This document shows, one piece after another, positions 1-13,900 of a stretch of 64,000 bases of DNA; positions within the stretch are counted from its first letter, which is position 1; the number at the start of each line of letters is the position of its first letter. The notes under the pieces are model-generated. The model ran no database searches and had not been told where the DNA came from. It saw only the letters and a list, made by a program, of their open reading frames with translations. Location of the stretch: contig JAVXUO010000638.1 in assembly GCA_033065855.1 (NCBI GenBank), positions 1,295,001 to 1,359,000 of the forward strand. Direction: 5' to 3'. Origin of the DNA: Escallonia rubra. Taxonomy: Eukaryota > Streptophyta > Magnoliopsida > Escalloniales > Escalloniaceae. The position numbers and the translations under genes were made by a program.

Positions 1-1026
1 TACACCTAACACCGTTCCTCGCAGATGTGAGTAATTAGATGTGGCATCAGCAAGATTTCCGTGTAAAAATAAGATGACTGGAGAATTTCCAAGGATTTTA
101 CCTTCCAAGGGGTTGACAGTGGAGATGAGAGGGAGAGTACTCCGAAGAATAGGGTTTTGCGAAGGTTGCTAGGGTTAGGAAAATAAAATAAGGAAATCTT
201 TAGCGGTCTCGTGGACGTTGGATGTGATGACCGCCATCCAACGGCTATGAGAACCTCTTACTATATGTTATTGCGTGGGTCCGTCCATGACACCTCGTCA
301 ATAGGACAACCGATCTATTGTGGATACTAGATATTAACTTTTTACTTGAAAATAATAATATATTGAGAATAACGAAAACATACAACTATATAGGATAAAA
401 TAATTTATTGAGAATAACAAAAATATTTGTAACTGTAAAATATTTGTAAAATTGTCTTTCTGGGATTTAATTAGGAAGCATGAAGACTTATTTAGGATTG
501 TCATTTTTGTTATTATTGCAATCTGTATAACTAAGAATTATATTATATCTAGTAGGAATAGAATGTTACAGAATATGGTGGATCTCGGTTATAATTGTGT
601 GATTCTTTATTATGTTGATATGTAATAGACTTGCACTATTTGTCAGCTTCAATCAGATTGTACTGGTATATGTTATACTCGGTTGCATGTCTGCATAACT
701 TTTGTTGTTAATGTTATTCTTCTGATTAGACTAACAAAATAATAATAATAATATCACCCTCATGGTTTTAAATCCGCATGATTTTATTGTTGTACAATCA
801 TCTTAAAAGTATTGAATGCTGATATTGGATTAAAAACAAATCACATAAGTTGGTTTAGATCATTTAGAGTAGTTGAATTAGATGGAGTTGATGCAATGTA
901 GCTAGAGAGGGCACAAAGTTATTTTTATCAAATATCCAACCATTTCAGATCGTTGAAACCGATATTTTCAAATTACCCAATATCTTTTACTATTTATCCA
1001 GTGGTATCCTCATTGTGATAGACTTA
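1..1026. other. AT-rich intergenic DNA, left edge
   Basis: No gene is supported here. The first 180 bases contain an open minus-strand frame without a start codon that runs off the left edge; I could not identify it. From about 330 to 1020 the DNA is AT-rich and without coding character. Confidence 0.6.
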
Positions 1027-1875
1027 GGCTAGGTTTGACAAAAAAAATTTTGCTCTTTTTTTTTCTTTCAGTTTTAAAAACTGAAAAAAAAGGAGCGTTG
1101 GTAACCATTTTTTTTCAGTTTAAAAACCAGTTTTTAAACTGAAGAGTAAAAAAAAAAACTCCAGAAACTGGTTTTTTTTTCTTAGACCACCACCACCACC
1201 CTCCCACCGCCGGCAGCCACCTCAGGCGACCACCGCCGGAGACTGCCGGCAGCCACCTCCGGCCGCCGGCGACCACCGCCGCAGACTGCCAGCCGCCACC
1301 CCCGCCCGCCGGCCACCACTGGCAGCCACCTCCGGCCAGTCGGGACCACCGCCGGCGATCCGACAGCCACCACCACCACCACCGGCCACCACCGCTACAC
1401 CCCACCACCGCCACCGCAAACCACCAAAAAAAAAAAAAAATAAAAAATAAAAAAAGGGAGCGTTTGGTAACCAAACCAATTTTACACACCAGTTTAAAAA
1501 CAGAAGAGTAAAAAAACACCCACTGGTTTTTATACTAACCACCACCAAAAAATTAAGGCGACCACCGTCGGCCGCTGCCGGCAGCCACCTCCGGTCGCCA
1601 GCGACCACTGCCGGAGACTCCCGGCAGCCACCTCCGATCGCCGGCGACCACTGCCGGAGACTACCGGCAGCCACCTCCGGCCGTCGGTGACCACCGCCGG
1701 AGACTGTCGGCTGGCACTCCGACCGCCGGCCACCACCGCTACACCCCACCACCGCCACCGCAGTCATTGAACACCAAAAAAAAGGGGTTATCAAACACCC
1801 ACTATTAAAAAAAAATTTTTTGAAAAAACTACTCTTTAAAAACTGAAAAAAAAAAAAAAATTGTCAAACGAACCC
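1027..1875. mobile_element. Family A TIR element, copy 1 (Tourist/Harbinger-like)
   Basis: The two ends are inverted copies of each other: GGCTAGGTTTGACA at the left and TGTCAAACGAACCC at the right, followed inward by poly-A/T tracts and CAGTTTTTAAAAACTG-type palindromes. The interior is a GC-rich low-complexity block of CCACCGCCGGC-type repeats (about 1185-1765), which creates long spurious open frames on the minus strand. TTA precedes the left end, but the right flank does not repeat it. Related copies lie at 42431-43845, 43898-44302 and 61530-62119. Assignment to PIF/Harbinger is inferred from the TTA duplication at the 42431 copy. Confidence 0.6.
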
Positions 1876-3023
1876 GTTTTGGTTTGAGTCTATTTGAGGC
1901 TCAGGCCACAAGATTATATGTTGCGCTTCCATGAATGACTTGTCTCTAACAAGGAAAGGCGCTCGAGAACTTTAATTTAGTACCAAGTTACCAACCTCAC
2001 CTTACTGTGATGATGTACTCTAAGGGATTATAAATTAACTTTCGATTTCGGTACGTCTAATTATTTCAACTAGTGAAATTTATTTTTTGTCACACCAAAA
2101 ATCCTTTTTTTGTCGCACCATGAACCACAACATCGTTTCTTACCTGCATCCCAGTCGGAATTGGAATGGGTTCACCCCGCCATCAACTCATGGGGCATGC
2201 TCCTCAAGGTCTCAGTGCAAAATTCAAAATAGTGACATTACCAAGACAAAAGATCCCATGATCAGCGCAAACTCAAGGAAGGAAAATGGTACATATAAGA
2301 TGCTTTAAGACAATGAAAAACATAACGAACACACTTAAGGCAAAACGTATGAAAACTGATTTGGTAATAGCATGAAGGTGTCCTTATATAGCAAAATAGA
2401 ACTTTAACTTCTCCATTTCACAGAGACAATGAGCTGATCTAGAAGATAAAGAAAAGTTATAATGCTACAAAAATTCGATAATTACCAAATACAACCGGGT
2501 AATAAAAAATCGGCTCTCATATGAGTGAGGAGATGAGGACATACGCTATGTTACTCATTTTCTTCTCATCCCTATTGATATGCATAAGAGATCAACCGAT
2601 CATGAAGATCTGTGATAGTTTTTACCACCACCTCTGCCTTGCTTAGCCTCCTAAGTTGTTGCTCTCGACTAACGATGTTTATCCTTGTACACTCGGTTCC
2701 TTCACTGGAAATGTAGTGAACATCCACGAATGCATGTTCAAAGCCATAAAACCGAAGTGACACTAGCATAACTGGATGACAAATAACAACTTATACGAAT
2801 AAAGTCGTTAGAAAATTATAACCATAAGCTTAACCATCATCATGAACCAAACATGAACAAAGACTTTAAAATCGGCCGAGGAAGAGGGGGGGACGCCCGT
2901 AAACTCTTTTTAACAATTATTTATAGACTTTAAGAACTATCGATCTTTGTAATGCATAAAAAATTAGCCTTCTCTCATAATCCAAACATAGTTATACATA
3001 ACCCGAGTTTATATTTTATTATT
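1876..3023. other. Intergenic DNA, no gene seen
   Basis: Short open frames around 2087-2308 (+) and 2572-2769 (-) have no recognisable domain, no splice context and no repeat signature. Nothing else stands out. Confidence 0.5.
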
Positions 3024-3499
3024 GAGTAAATCTCAAAACTGTACCTCGAACTTTACATGTTGTACAACTTTAGTAGATAGGTTTAATTAAATGTGCGTCA
3101 AATAAGTAACCAGCTATGAAATAGCGTATCAAATCAATTGCCCGGCTGACAAACAACGGATGCCGCTAGAAAGTCAGAGGGATAATATTGTCATTATTAA
3201 AAAAATGACATAAAGTTGTTCCCACGGCCATGTGGCTTTACATTTTCAATGCACTTTTTTACAATTCCAATACAAATTGTTTTTTTTTCTTCCCCCCCCC
3301 CCCCCACATGCAGACTCATTACCCACTTTCTCTCATTTTTTTTCTTTCTTATTCTTTCCTCTCTCTTTCTCTCCCTCTCTTTCATTGCAAACCCATTACC
3401 CACTTTCTCTCTATTTTTTTCTTCCCCTCTTTCTCTCTCTCACACATGCAAACCCACTTTCTCTCTATTTTTTTCTTCCCCTTCTTGGATGTCTTTCTC

Positions 3500-3537
<38 letters not shown>

Positions 3538-4302
3538 GAGACTAATCATGTCACTCACTTTCTCTCTCTTTTTTTCTTATTCGTCGTCTTCCTTTCTCTC
3601 CCTTTCTTTTTCTTTTTCGCTCTCTCCCTCGCACATAAACCCATCACCCAGTTTTTCTCTCTTTCGTCTTTTTCTTCATCCCATCACTCTCTCTCTATCT
3701 CTTTGTTGTACTCTGTACATCGCCACCAACAACTGAGGTAGGAACCCTTAATCACTAAGGCAAGTAACCAACGCCCACAATCATGACTCCATCACCTTCG
3801 CCACCGGCGATTTCATGCCATGCTTGAATGTATGTGATACGAGACATACTTAAACTAATTGTGCGAGTAGACGATGAATTAATTTTTGGATTTTGACTAT
3901 TTATATAAATTCAGATACATCAAAAAATTAATCAGATTTGTAAATCTATCAACAAAATTTAAAGCTCCAATGACTTTCTTCGTCGGTAATCTTTGCGTGT
4001 GTGGGTTGAGTGCGTGCGCGCGCGCGTGAATTAAAGAAGAAAAAAGAGTGAAAAGAGAGAGGATAGTAAGATTGTCAAAAGGACGACCCACGTGGCCACA
4101 TGAACATACTTTATGTCATTTTTTTCCCCATAATGATAGTCCTACCCTTTTGACTTTTTAACGGTATTCGTTGTTCGTCAGCCGAAGTACTGATTCGGTA
4201 CTCTATTTCAAAGTTGGGTACTTTTTTGGCGCACCTTCAAACTTGTGTACTAAAGTTGTACAAAATGTAAAACTTGGACATCCTATAATTTTGGAGTTCA
4301 TC
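3024..4302. mobile_element. Element with roughly 250-bp degenerate terminal inverted repeats
   Basis: The left arm (about 3024-3240) and the reverse complement of the right arm (about 4080-4302) align over their whole length. Shared blocks include TTGTACAACTTTAGTA, a GGCTGACAAACAACG-like block, and ATGACATAAAGT followed by CATGTGGC. The interior holds a CT-rich tract (3275-3710) with a repeated CCCACTTTCTCTC motif, then a short unique segment. No clear target-site duplication was found, so the superfamily is open; long TIRs around unrelated filler suggest a Mutator-like or foldback element. Confidence 0.6.
3290..3715. repeat. CT-rich low-complexity tract
   Basis: Nearly pure pyrimidine with a (C)n run near 3292-3305, a (CT)n run near 3502-3532, and two to three imperfect copies of a unit containing ACCCACTTTCTCTCTATTTTT. 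It opens all three forward frames and gives low-complexity translations that are not genes. Confidence 0.85.
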
Positions 4303-4975
4303 ATATCATTAGGCTTTCTCCAGAAATAGCTAAAACTTTAAATAGAATCTAAAATCAAACACTGGACTATCATAAAAATACGAACATGAAGAGCTTCCCC
4401 TTAAGAGTTGCATGGACTTTTGCAAGATGAGTTGGTTTCTTTTTATTTAACAAAAATGGATTCTCTTATCTCACTTTCCACATCTGAGGCATTCCTTTCG
4501 GAACAATGTTTACTCCTTTCTTAACCTTCTTCAGGTCTGTTCCTTGTTCCCGACATTGGTGGGTTCTTGTGTTAATTTGGTTCTTTCAGTAAATTGTCCA
4601 AAAGGAGAAAGCAAAATGCGTAAAAGAATTTATCGCCGTAGACCACGGTCCTCGGCGACTCAATCACACGCACTGCAACATCACCCCTGCCCACAAATTT
4701 TTCAAAAAGAACAAGCGTGGAGCCCACGCCTTCCGTGTCAGCGAAGCAAGGACGGCACTCAACACCTGATTGGCGGAGTCAAGTAGTCAAATCAGTCTTG
4801 ACCCCAGTCAAGGCAAGCTCACACTGTGTCGACCTTATGAGATTAATACCCTGCAGACGCAAAAAGGCCGTGGCGGGACTTGGGGGCAGAGTGGAAGGCG
4901 CTTTTTAAAGAGGGGGAGAGAGAGAGAGGGAGGGAGAGAGAGGGAGGGAGAGGGAGCAGTACGAGGGCTTCGAGA
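4303..4975 (+). promoter_or_regulatory. Upstream region and 5' leader of the CCCH helicase gene
   Basis: Non-coding by inspection. It ends in a GA-rich leader (about 4912-4956, GGGAGAGAGAG repeats) directly before the ATG at 4976, as is common in plant 5' UTRs. No convincing TATA box at a sensible distance was seen. Confidence 0.35.
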
Positions 4976-7900
4976 ATGGCGTCATCACCGACATCGTCAT
5001 CGTACTCGTCCTACTCGTCGCCGTTTGCGTCATCGTCGGCGTCGAAGTTCACCGGCCTCCCGGTGGCGGCGCTCAGGCACAAAATCGTCGAGAAGATTCA
5101 GGAGAATCGCGTCACTCTGATCGTCGGTGAAACCGGCTGCGGTACTCCTCTCTCCTCTATCTATACGTACAGACGCGTTATTCATGTGTTTGATTTCTTT
5201 CAGACTGCAGTATGCGAACTCCACATTTTGATGCTTGTTTCTTCTCCCAAACACACCTCATTTGAATTAGCCACATGGTTGCACAAAGCCATGTTTATCC
5301 GGATATGATATATCTAGACCTGTATTAGTTTGTTTCCCTTTGTAAGTCGTTTATCTTTGACTTTTCTGTTGATCGATTGAGCACAACAAGTAAATTTTCA
5401 TTCGTTTGGATATGTTCATCAGCTGACAAATCAAAGCATTTATGAAGTTTAGTTCAGTCTTTAAGCATGAATTTTTTTTTGGGGAGGAGACATATTTGGG
5501 TCTAGGTTCTCACGGTACTAACTGTCTGCCATTTTGCAGATATTGCCGGGTTAGTTTCTATTCGAGATTTGTGTGAATTACTGGATAAGAGAATATCTGT
5601 TTGAGCGATTGGTCAGTGTAGATTTAGTGCTGGGGCGCACCTTAAGATGGAGCAGGCTGGAAAAGAAATTAAAGGGAGTAATATTAGAAACTAAAACAGA
5701 ATTTTCAAGTAGATGTTATCAAGCCTGATTCCTGCAATTCAAGTCGTTAGATTCTTCAAAAGAAAAATGAGAGGTTGCGTTTAGCATTTGGTGGCAGCAG
5801 ATGTCCTCGTAGTCTTTTGATTGCACAATATATGCGTATATAGACACACACACACACACAGATTAGTGTCCTCCACGAGTGATCCGTCTGCATATTTGCT
5901 TTAGTGTGAACCTATATTTTTGCATGCACATGCACATGCATGTGGACGGACATTTACCATGTATTTATGCCACTACACCTATAGATCAGAGTATACACAG
6001 CTGCAGTTAAGTCTCTGATAAGTGATCATATTACAAGAGTATATGTTCATAGTTAATAAGTTTTTTTTTGCATCTTCGGCAGTAAGTTCATTTGATAAAT
6101 GGTCTTTGTTCTCCTTTTTGGATCATGAAGGGAAGAGTTCGCAAGTTCCTCTATACTTACTAGAAGAAAATATGGAGCCCATTCTTTGTACGCAACCTAG
6201 AAGATTTGCTGTGGTAGCAGTTGCTAGAATGGTGGCAAAGACTCGTGACTGTGAAGTAGGTGGCGAGATTGGATACCACATAGGCCATTCCAGGGTTTTC
6301 TCAGCAAGGTATACAGTAGTCGACTCCACTGGAAAAATCACTGTCCACGTATAGCTTTGAGCTCATGTTTGTACTTGCCAAATGTTCTTCATACTTCCAG
6401 GTGATGAACACTGGGTTGTGCTTGTCTCTTCAATTTGCAAGCCCAAATGTCAGAGATGCACTTTTTTTTTTTAATTATCATATGGCACAAATGTGTATCT
6501 CCTATTGTTAGATTGACGATACGCATTTTGGTTTTAATGGAAGGAAAACTATGGCACTTTAATAGCATACTTGTCAGTAGTATCACAGTACGGAGAAAGC
6601 ATAATTGTCAGCATCCTATAACTAAGGTGAAATTGGACCCATATCAGTTACTTTGTTTTATTGATATTAATATAGAAACATGTGAAATATCAACTATAAG
6701 TACCTGTATGGTAAAAGTTAAGGAATTATTGTGGATGATACATGCTCTTTATGTAATAAGAGCAAGGAGGATATAAACCATTTATTCTGGAGCTGTGAGT
6801 ATTCATAGGAAATTTGGATGGAGGTGTTTAAGAAGCTTCTGGTATCCAGGCAGTGGCAATCATGGCAGCAAATGCTGCTATATGCTACTACACATTTTAG
6901 AGGTAAAAGTTTTCAAGCTAAACTTAGAAAACTGGGACTTGCAGTGACTGTATACATGCTCTGGGGGGAAAGAAATGCTAGAATCTTCAAAAAGCAATCG
7001 CAACCTATGGAAAGTACATTTCAGCTGATCAAACAATGGATACAATGGAGTGTGAGAAGCTGGAAGAGAGTTCCATGTCACAACAATAATAGGATACTCT
7101 GTGCTAATTGGGATCTAGATATGAGAATATTACTTGACTGATATGCTTATGTAAATGTTTCCCCAGCTGGGAATGTTGAGCTGAGTAGGATAACACTACA
7201 CACTTGTACATATATGCTTCGATTTTAATACAATTGGCTTTCACCAAAAAAAAAAAAAAAAAGTTAAGGAAATTTCATTTCATTCTAATTGCGACGTTAA
7301 TTTCATGCAGTAACTCTATAGATTGGTGGCATTATTACCCCCGACCCCCACCTCCCCCGCCCAAAAAAAATAAAATAAAATAGTTCTCTGTCTGATTTAA
7401 TTATGACTCAACCTAAACCCTACGTAAACCATTGGTCTAGAATCATAATTGAAAAAGTCACAAAATTATACTTTTCCTCTGTAAATCTGCTGTGGTATTA
7501 TATCGAATATTTGAGAAATTATTTGCTTAGAAGATAATGATTTCTTTGCATGTATATGAACTGCTTAGCTTGAAGGAAGCTATTAAAAAATTAGATCAAG
7601 TCAGGCATACCCTTAAACTTTGTTATATGGAGTCTATTTTAACTTGCATAGGTTACAAGGTCAACCTATACCAAGATCTTGTGAATCACGGGACACACTC
7701 TCTCTCTCTCTCATGCTCTTATTTTCATATAAACTGTGTTTTAGTTTTTGCGCACGTGCTTATGCCTTTTACATATGGTGCATTTAATTTTCATCTCAGA
7801 TCGAAGATTATCTTCAAAACTGCTGGAGTTTTGTTGGAAGAGATGCGGGAGAAGGGATTGAATGCACTCAAGTACAAGGTTATTATTCTAGATGAAGTGC

Positions 7901-10900
7901 ATGAAAGATCAGTAGAGTCAGATCTTGTTCTAGTTTGTGTGAAGCAGCTTTTGCTGAAAAACAACGACTTGAGGTTAACACAATTTTCTCGTAGTCATCA
8001 TTTCCTATTTTAGATTACTGAAACTTTTACGTGCTTTATGCATTTTCATCCTATCTTATGTTTACTTGTGGGGGCACGTTGCCTCGATCATGGTATTAGT
8101 ATTAACAATAGTGCCATATTGGGTTATTGTTGACGGTTTGTGATGCATCGCAAAAATATTTTCCTTGGAATGAGGCCTCGTGTTTAATTTGTATCTGGTA
8201 GTTTTTGGGGTGGTACGTTTAGTAGTCTCAAGGGCCCTTCTTTATATCTGTTTCCTATGGGGTTTCTTTTATATCGTTTCCACAGTGAAGAAGCTACTTT
8301 CGGAAATATAATTGTTTTAAGGAGGGGAATAAGAAGGACGCGTTTCGGGTTTCTTTCAGTTTCGGTGTTAAATCTTGAGACTTGCTCAAGGGAGAACAGC
8401 CGTCTATGCCTTCCTTTTGATTCACTGCTACCGCTACTTGGGTTTTGGACGATTTAATCTTTTTTTTTTCCTCCTTATGTTTCTATTGCTTTATTCGCTA
8501 TTTCTTCTATCTTTCTCATGTGTCTATTGCTTTAGTTGGCATTTCTCTTCTTTAAATGTGAATCAGAGCAAAAGTTCCCGGGTCAGGTCTCTTCTCAACT
8601 GGGGAGAATAGTGCAAGAGCATTTACCTAGAGGATGGGGTGTCACAGTGGGGACCATCGCGGTGGGGTGGTCAACACGGGCCCCATGTTTCTGGTGGCAG
8701 GATGGCCAATGGTTGGGGACCACAAAGGCGAGACGTCAGATGGATGCCTCGGCAATAAGGAACTCTTAGGAGGATCAGTTGCTCTCTTTCTGACAGCTTT
8801 TTGGGAAAGACTATCCTGCATCGCTTTAATAGAGTCTTGATTTTACAGGGTGGTTTTGATGTCTGCTACTGCTGATATTGCAAGATACCGTGAGTACTTC
8901 AAGGATCTTGGTAGGGATGAAAGAGTAGAAGTGTTGGCTATCCCCAGTACTGGTCGGCACACCATTTATCAGCACAGAATAACATACCTTGAACAGGTAT
9001 CTTAGTGCCCTATAACTTTTGGTAGAATTTTCTCCTGTTTATCAGATGACACTTTGTTAAAGGTGCACTTTCTCCTGTTCTTGTAATGCATTCTTCTCTT
9101 CATTTGGAAAATTTGAGATGCTGAATTGAATGCCTTGGTTGCATTAGAAGGAAGTCCTCTGCCAAACAGTAGACTATTAATTAATATTGGTGCATGCTCC
9201 ATACCTTTCATATAGATCAGTGAGATATTTATCTGGTTTAAAATTAGTTACTCTCCTTCCTCGGGTCTTTGCAATGATAACATTTCAGGATGAAGCTTTG
9301 GCATGGTTTCACTGTGTGATTGGCATATATGTGGTTTACTGATGGATATTAAGTGCTCTTATTGCATTTTTTTAAGTTGGCAACTGCAAAGAGATATTTA
9401 TGTCTGTGCTGGTTAAATTTTTTGGTTGACAGATGCCTGAACTTCTTGGAATGAGTTCCGAAGAGTTGTCTTTGGCATATTGTTCTGGGCCAAGCCCTTC
9501 CTCGGCAGTTGCTAATATGAAGCCTGAGGTGCACAAGCTTATACATGGTTTGGTGTTGCATATTCATAAAAATGAGCCAGACATTGAAAAGAGTATCTTG
9601 GTTTTTCTTCCTACATACCGTGCACTTGAGAAGCAGTGGTTCTTTTTGAAGCCTTTTAGTTCAGCTTTCAAAGTTCACATATTACACAGTAGTATTGACA
9701 CTGTACAAGCTCTTAACGCCATGAGAATCTGGAAGTCCCATCGTAAGGTAAGCCTTTCTTTGTTAGTTCCCGGGGAATTGGGTGGGGTGTTGACCGGTCA
9801 GTATGGCTAATTAATTGCTAGGAGCCATTGAGAGGCTGGAGTTCAATTGCTTGCAATGGCATTCTTCTTTTTTTGTCAACCTTGCAACTCCAAATCTTCT
9901 TAAGTTATGGATTCTTGACCGTAGTATCTCTGTTCTCGGAAACATGTTTACTCCTGCAGGTAATATTGGCTACAAATATTGCAGAATCTTCGGTAACAAT
10001 ACCAAAAGTAGCATATGTCATTGATTCATGCCGTTCTTTACAAGTGTTTTGGGATAGTAACAGGAAGGCAGAATCTGCGGAGCTTGTGTGGGTTTCAAAA
10101 TCTCAGGTAGAGTATAATGTACTGGTTGGTTCTCAAATCTCTTGCACTTGGGATATAATGGTCTTAAGATTATTTGCTATAGGCGGAGCAGCGTAAGGGA
10201 AGAACCGGGCGGACCTGTGACGGCCACACATATAGACTGGTTACGGGATCATTTTTCAGTCGGCTAGAGGCCTATGAACCTCCATCTATATTGAGATTAT
10301 CATTGAGGCAGCAGGTGCTTCTCATTTGCTGTGCAGAATCTAAGGCTATTAATGATCCCAAAGGTAAGGTGCTGTTTTTATGTTTTTATGTTTCTATGCT
10401 TTCTTTTTGTTGAAGTGCTTTAGGAAGTTTGCACTCTGTACTTTAGGCGGTTTGGACTAGACCCATCTTGCCCCCGCAAACCTAAAAAATGCACATTCAT
10501 TCGGCAGAAAATTTGTCTTACGAGTGTTTCTTGAGCTCAGAGCCCCATTTTAATTATGGTTGGTTTGACTCAAGTTGGAGTATTTGCCTACCTATGGCCT
10601 CTGGAGATTGAGATGTTACTGTAATACAGATACTCAAGAGCACAAAAGTGACACATAGAGTGAAGGAACGTTCCTGCTGCTCTTTTAATGTGCCCCCCTA
10701 ACTTAGATATTTGGATCTTCAGTACTATTATTTGAAAAAATTGTAAAGCCACATACTAGCGAAGACAGATAGTTGTAAAAGGTCTCGTTATTCTTACAAC
10801 TTTCCAACAAGCATTTCCTGTCAATTTGTTGGCACCAATTTTAGGCACTTCTCACGACCCATAATGGCTTGCAATTTTCCACTTGTAAAATTGTATGCAT

Positions 10901-13900
10901 TAGAGTAGAGAGAAGATTGTTGTTGAAAACTCAGTATTTGCCTATGTTATACTGATTGCCCCATGGTATTCTATGAGTATCCTCTGTGTGCCATGCACGA
11001 CCTTAGGGTCCTCATTTTGGAGTTTGGGTTTAGGCTTGTTGCAGAAGGCCCTGGATCCACCAGATCCTGAAGTTGTTGAAGATGCATTCAGTTTGCTTGT
11101 TCAAATCCGTGCACTGGAAAAAGCATCCCCCAGGGGCCGTTATGAGCCAACATTTTATGGACGTCTGCTTGCTAGTTTTTCTCTGTCATTCGATGCTTCT
11201 GTGCTTATAATTAAGTTTGGAGAGGTGGGAATGCTTCGAGAAGGTATTTTGATTGGTATTTTGATGGATACGCAGCCTATGCCTATTCTCCGTCCTTTCG
11301 GGCAGGACGTAATGGTAGTTTTACCTTGACTTTGGAATTTCTTTCTCCAATTTGATTTTTTCAAATAGTTCATAAATTTCCTGACTAATGAATCCTACCA
11401 TTTCAGTTTGCGGAGTACAACGATAACTATTTTAGTGGAGACAGTAAGACTACTGGCTTAACTGGTAGAAAGGAGGTGGCATTAATGGCAAATTTGAGTG
11501 CATTTGAGTTTTGGCAACGTGTGTTCAAGGTAAAGCAGTAAGTTCTGCTTGCTTGATTAAAGATCTATTCTCTCTCTCTCTCTCTCTCTCAGTTCTGGAC
11601 ACCATAGTGTGATCTGATTCTCTTTCATGCTTTATTCATTTCACCGTCCTCTGAAGGATAAGCAGCGTCTCGAGCGTTTAAAACAGCTTTTCAAGTTTGA
11701 CGAGACAAAAGACACAAGAATTTCGCTTCCGAAGATTGAAGAAGAATGGTGCTCATTCCACAATCTTGTGCAGTCTTCACTCCACCATATCGCTGAAATA
11801 TGTATGGTCCTACTTGTGCCACTGTATCAGGTCTTATTGTTCTAGTTTCTATATCTTGAGTATCTTGTCCTTTCAGATGAAGAAATACTGAATTCGTTGC
11901 ACCGGTTTCGTCCCAAGTTTCTGGTTAACTCTGATGGTGTACCAACTTACTACGATCCTTATGAATTTGAGCATACATGCCTTCTCAAATACGAACAAGA
12001 TGAAGAGACTAATTCATTTGAGCACCTTGAACCTTTGGGTGAAATAACGAAATGTATTGCTGTGCCTTTTGTTGATCCAACTTACTTTCAAATGAACAAG
12101 GTGGCTGAAAAATTTGCAACTATAATCAAAGAGGTATTATATTTTTTGGTCTTAGTGCCGTTTACTTTCTTGACATCAAGGCTGATATCTCCATCGTGTC
12201 ATGTCAAATAGATTAGATTGCTGTACACCGAGGAGGACGTATCCCGCACCCAGCATGAGTACATTAATAATGACAACTGTCATGACAGTGGAGAGGCGTC
12301 TCTATGTACGTTTTTTGCCATGGGGATGTGTAACAGGGGCAATGAATGCTTGTTTTCTCATTCACTTCAAGCGATACGACCTCCTTGCAGATTCTTCTTC
12401 TCTTTCAAGGTACTTGCTGGCTTCGGTTATTTCCTACATCGCCTTCATAGTCTAAATTGCTTTTCATTAGCATTTTGTCTACGTGTGTCCTTCTTATTTA
12501 TGTAAACTGTTGCCCTATTACCTGCTGGTGAAGTGAGTATTTGGATTCATATTGTTGATGAATTTCAAGTATTAAATGACTGGGGAGGCATCTCCTTGGA
12601 ACATCATCTTTGGTTCATTGCCTAAACGTATTTGATGATAGCTGTGAGGACATCTTAGGATAGGCATTATAAGAATATATTTTTGAGAGTCAACTAGGTT
12701 TGGTTACAGTTCAGCCCGTCTAGTTTCAGCAAGTTGCAGGTAATCTCCTTTTTATATAACCAATACACAACCTCATTTGAGATTGTTCAACTTTAGTTCT
12801 CATCCTTGCCTTCCCTTTTTGCTTAGTTTTTGCATGTGGTATGGTGCCTGCACTGATGACAAGTAGTTTAAAAGTTTTTTCATTGCATCCCTCTAATAAA
12901 TAGGTTGTGGGTTCTCTGATTGCTTCAAGGCAATTAAACATTTACTTGCTCTGATCATGAAAATGTATCTGCAGGGATGTCGGAATGGAGAATTGTGTTC
13001 CTTTTCTCATGATTTGGTTCATCAAGCTTCATCAAGTGTTGGCTCAAGTAAATGCCAGCCAGAAGATGAACAGGCAGATGCTTCATTGCTTCTGCAGTTG
13101 TTTCCTACACCTTCAGACGGTTGCATTCTCCTATTGGATGACACTGATTTTCATTTCTCATCACAGCTTTCTTGTCACTATGATCCATCCTCTATAATTT
13201 CCACCACATCTCTAGCAGCCAGCTCTGTATCTTACCCATTGCTGACAGGTATCAGAATTCTCTGGGGCCTTTCTCACCCATACCAGACAATCTACTCAAA
13301 CGCAGGGGAGTATGCAGTTCCTTGGGAGGAAGTAAAATGCGTGTTATGGTTTCCTAGGTTTGATAGTTATGCTGAAAACTCGGAAGCACAGAAAGCTGTT
13401 GCAGAAACTTTCTTCGAGTATCTTGCCATCCGGATGATAGCAGATGCCTTGTGTGAAGTGAAAGTAATCATAACTATGAACAACATCAGATTTTCTCAAA
13501 TGCAGGTAATTATGTTTTTCCAAATACAGGTCTTACCTTGAAATCTCTCAAACATAACAACTTAAATTGTCCCCTCCTATAGAGGAACGAAGGCTGCAAT
13601 TTTTAGGGGATCATACTTATGAAGAACTGTAAAAGAAGCATAGAATGAAATCGGCATGTTATTCATTAAGTAATTTATCAAGGTAAAATATGACTATGAT
13701 TGTTGTATTAAAATCTGTGAGGACTTTTCCTAAAAGCATACAATCAGGATAACTGTATGATGCGCCATAATTGTATATGCTCTGGAACTACACCTCAGGG
13801 GAGGGCCTGGGTCCTTATCACATCTAATCATGTTCTGTTATTTGTGATGTAACTTAATTGGCCTTTGTGGCCACGTCGTTGCCAAAGATGCTCATTCAAT

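Noticed and set aside
1..175. Open minus-strand frame at the left edge reading GNSPVILFLHGNLADATSNY
   Set aside because: About 57 codons without a start and with a stop just upstream; no family recognised and no splice evidence.
1115..1794. Four long minus-strand open frames rich in W, G, R and V
   Set aside because: Low-complexity translation of the CCGCCGGC-repeat core of a family A element; repeated in the same way at 61640-62023.
3216..3741. Three overlapping plus-strand open frames rich in S, F, L
   Set aside because: Pyrimidine-rich tract has no stops in any forward frame.
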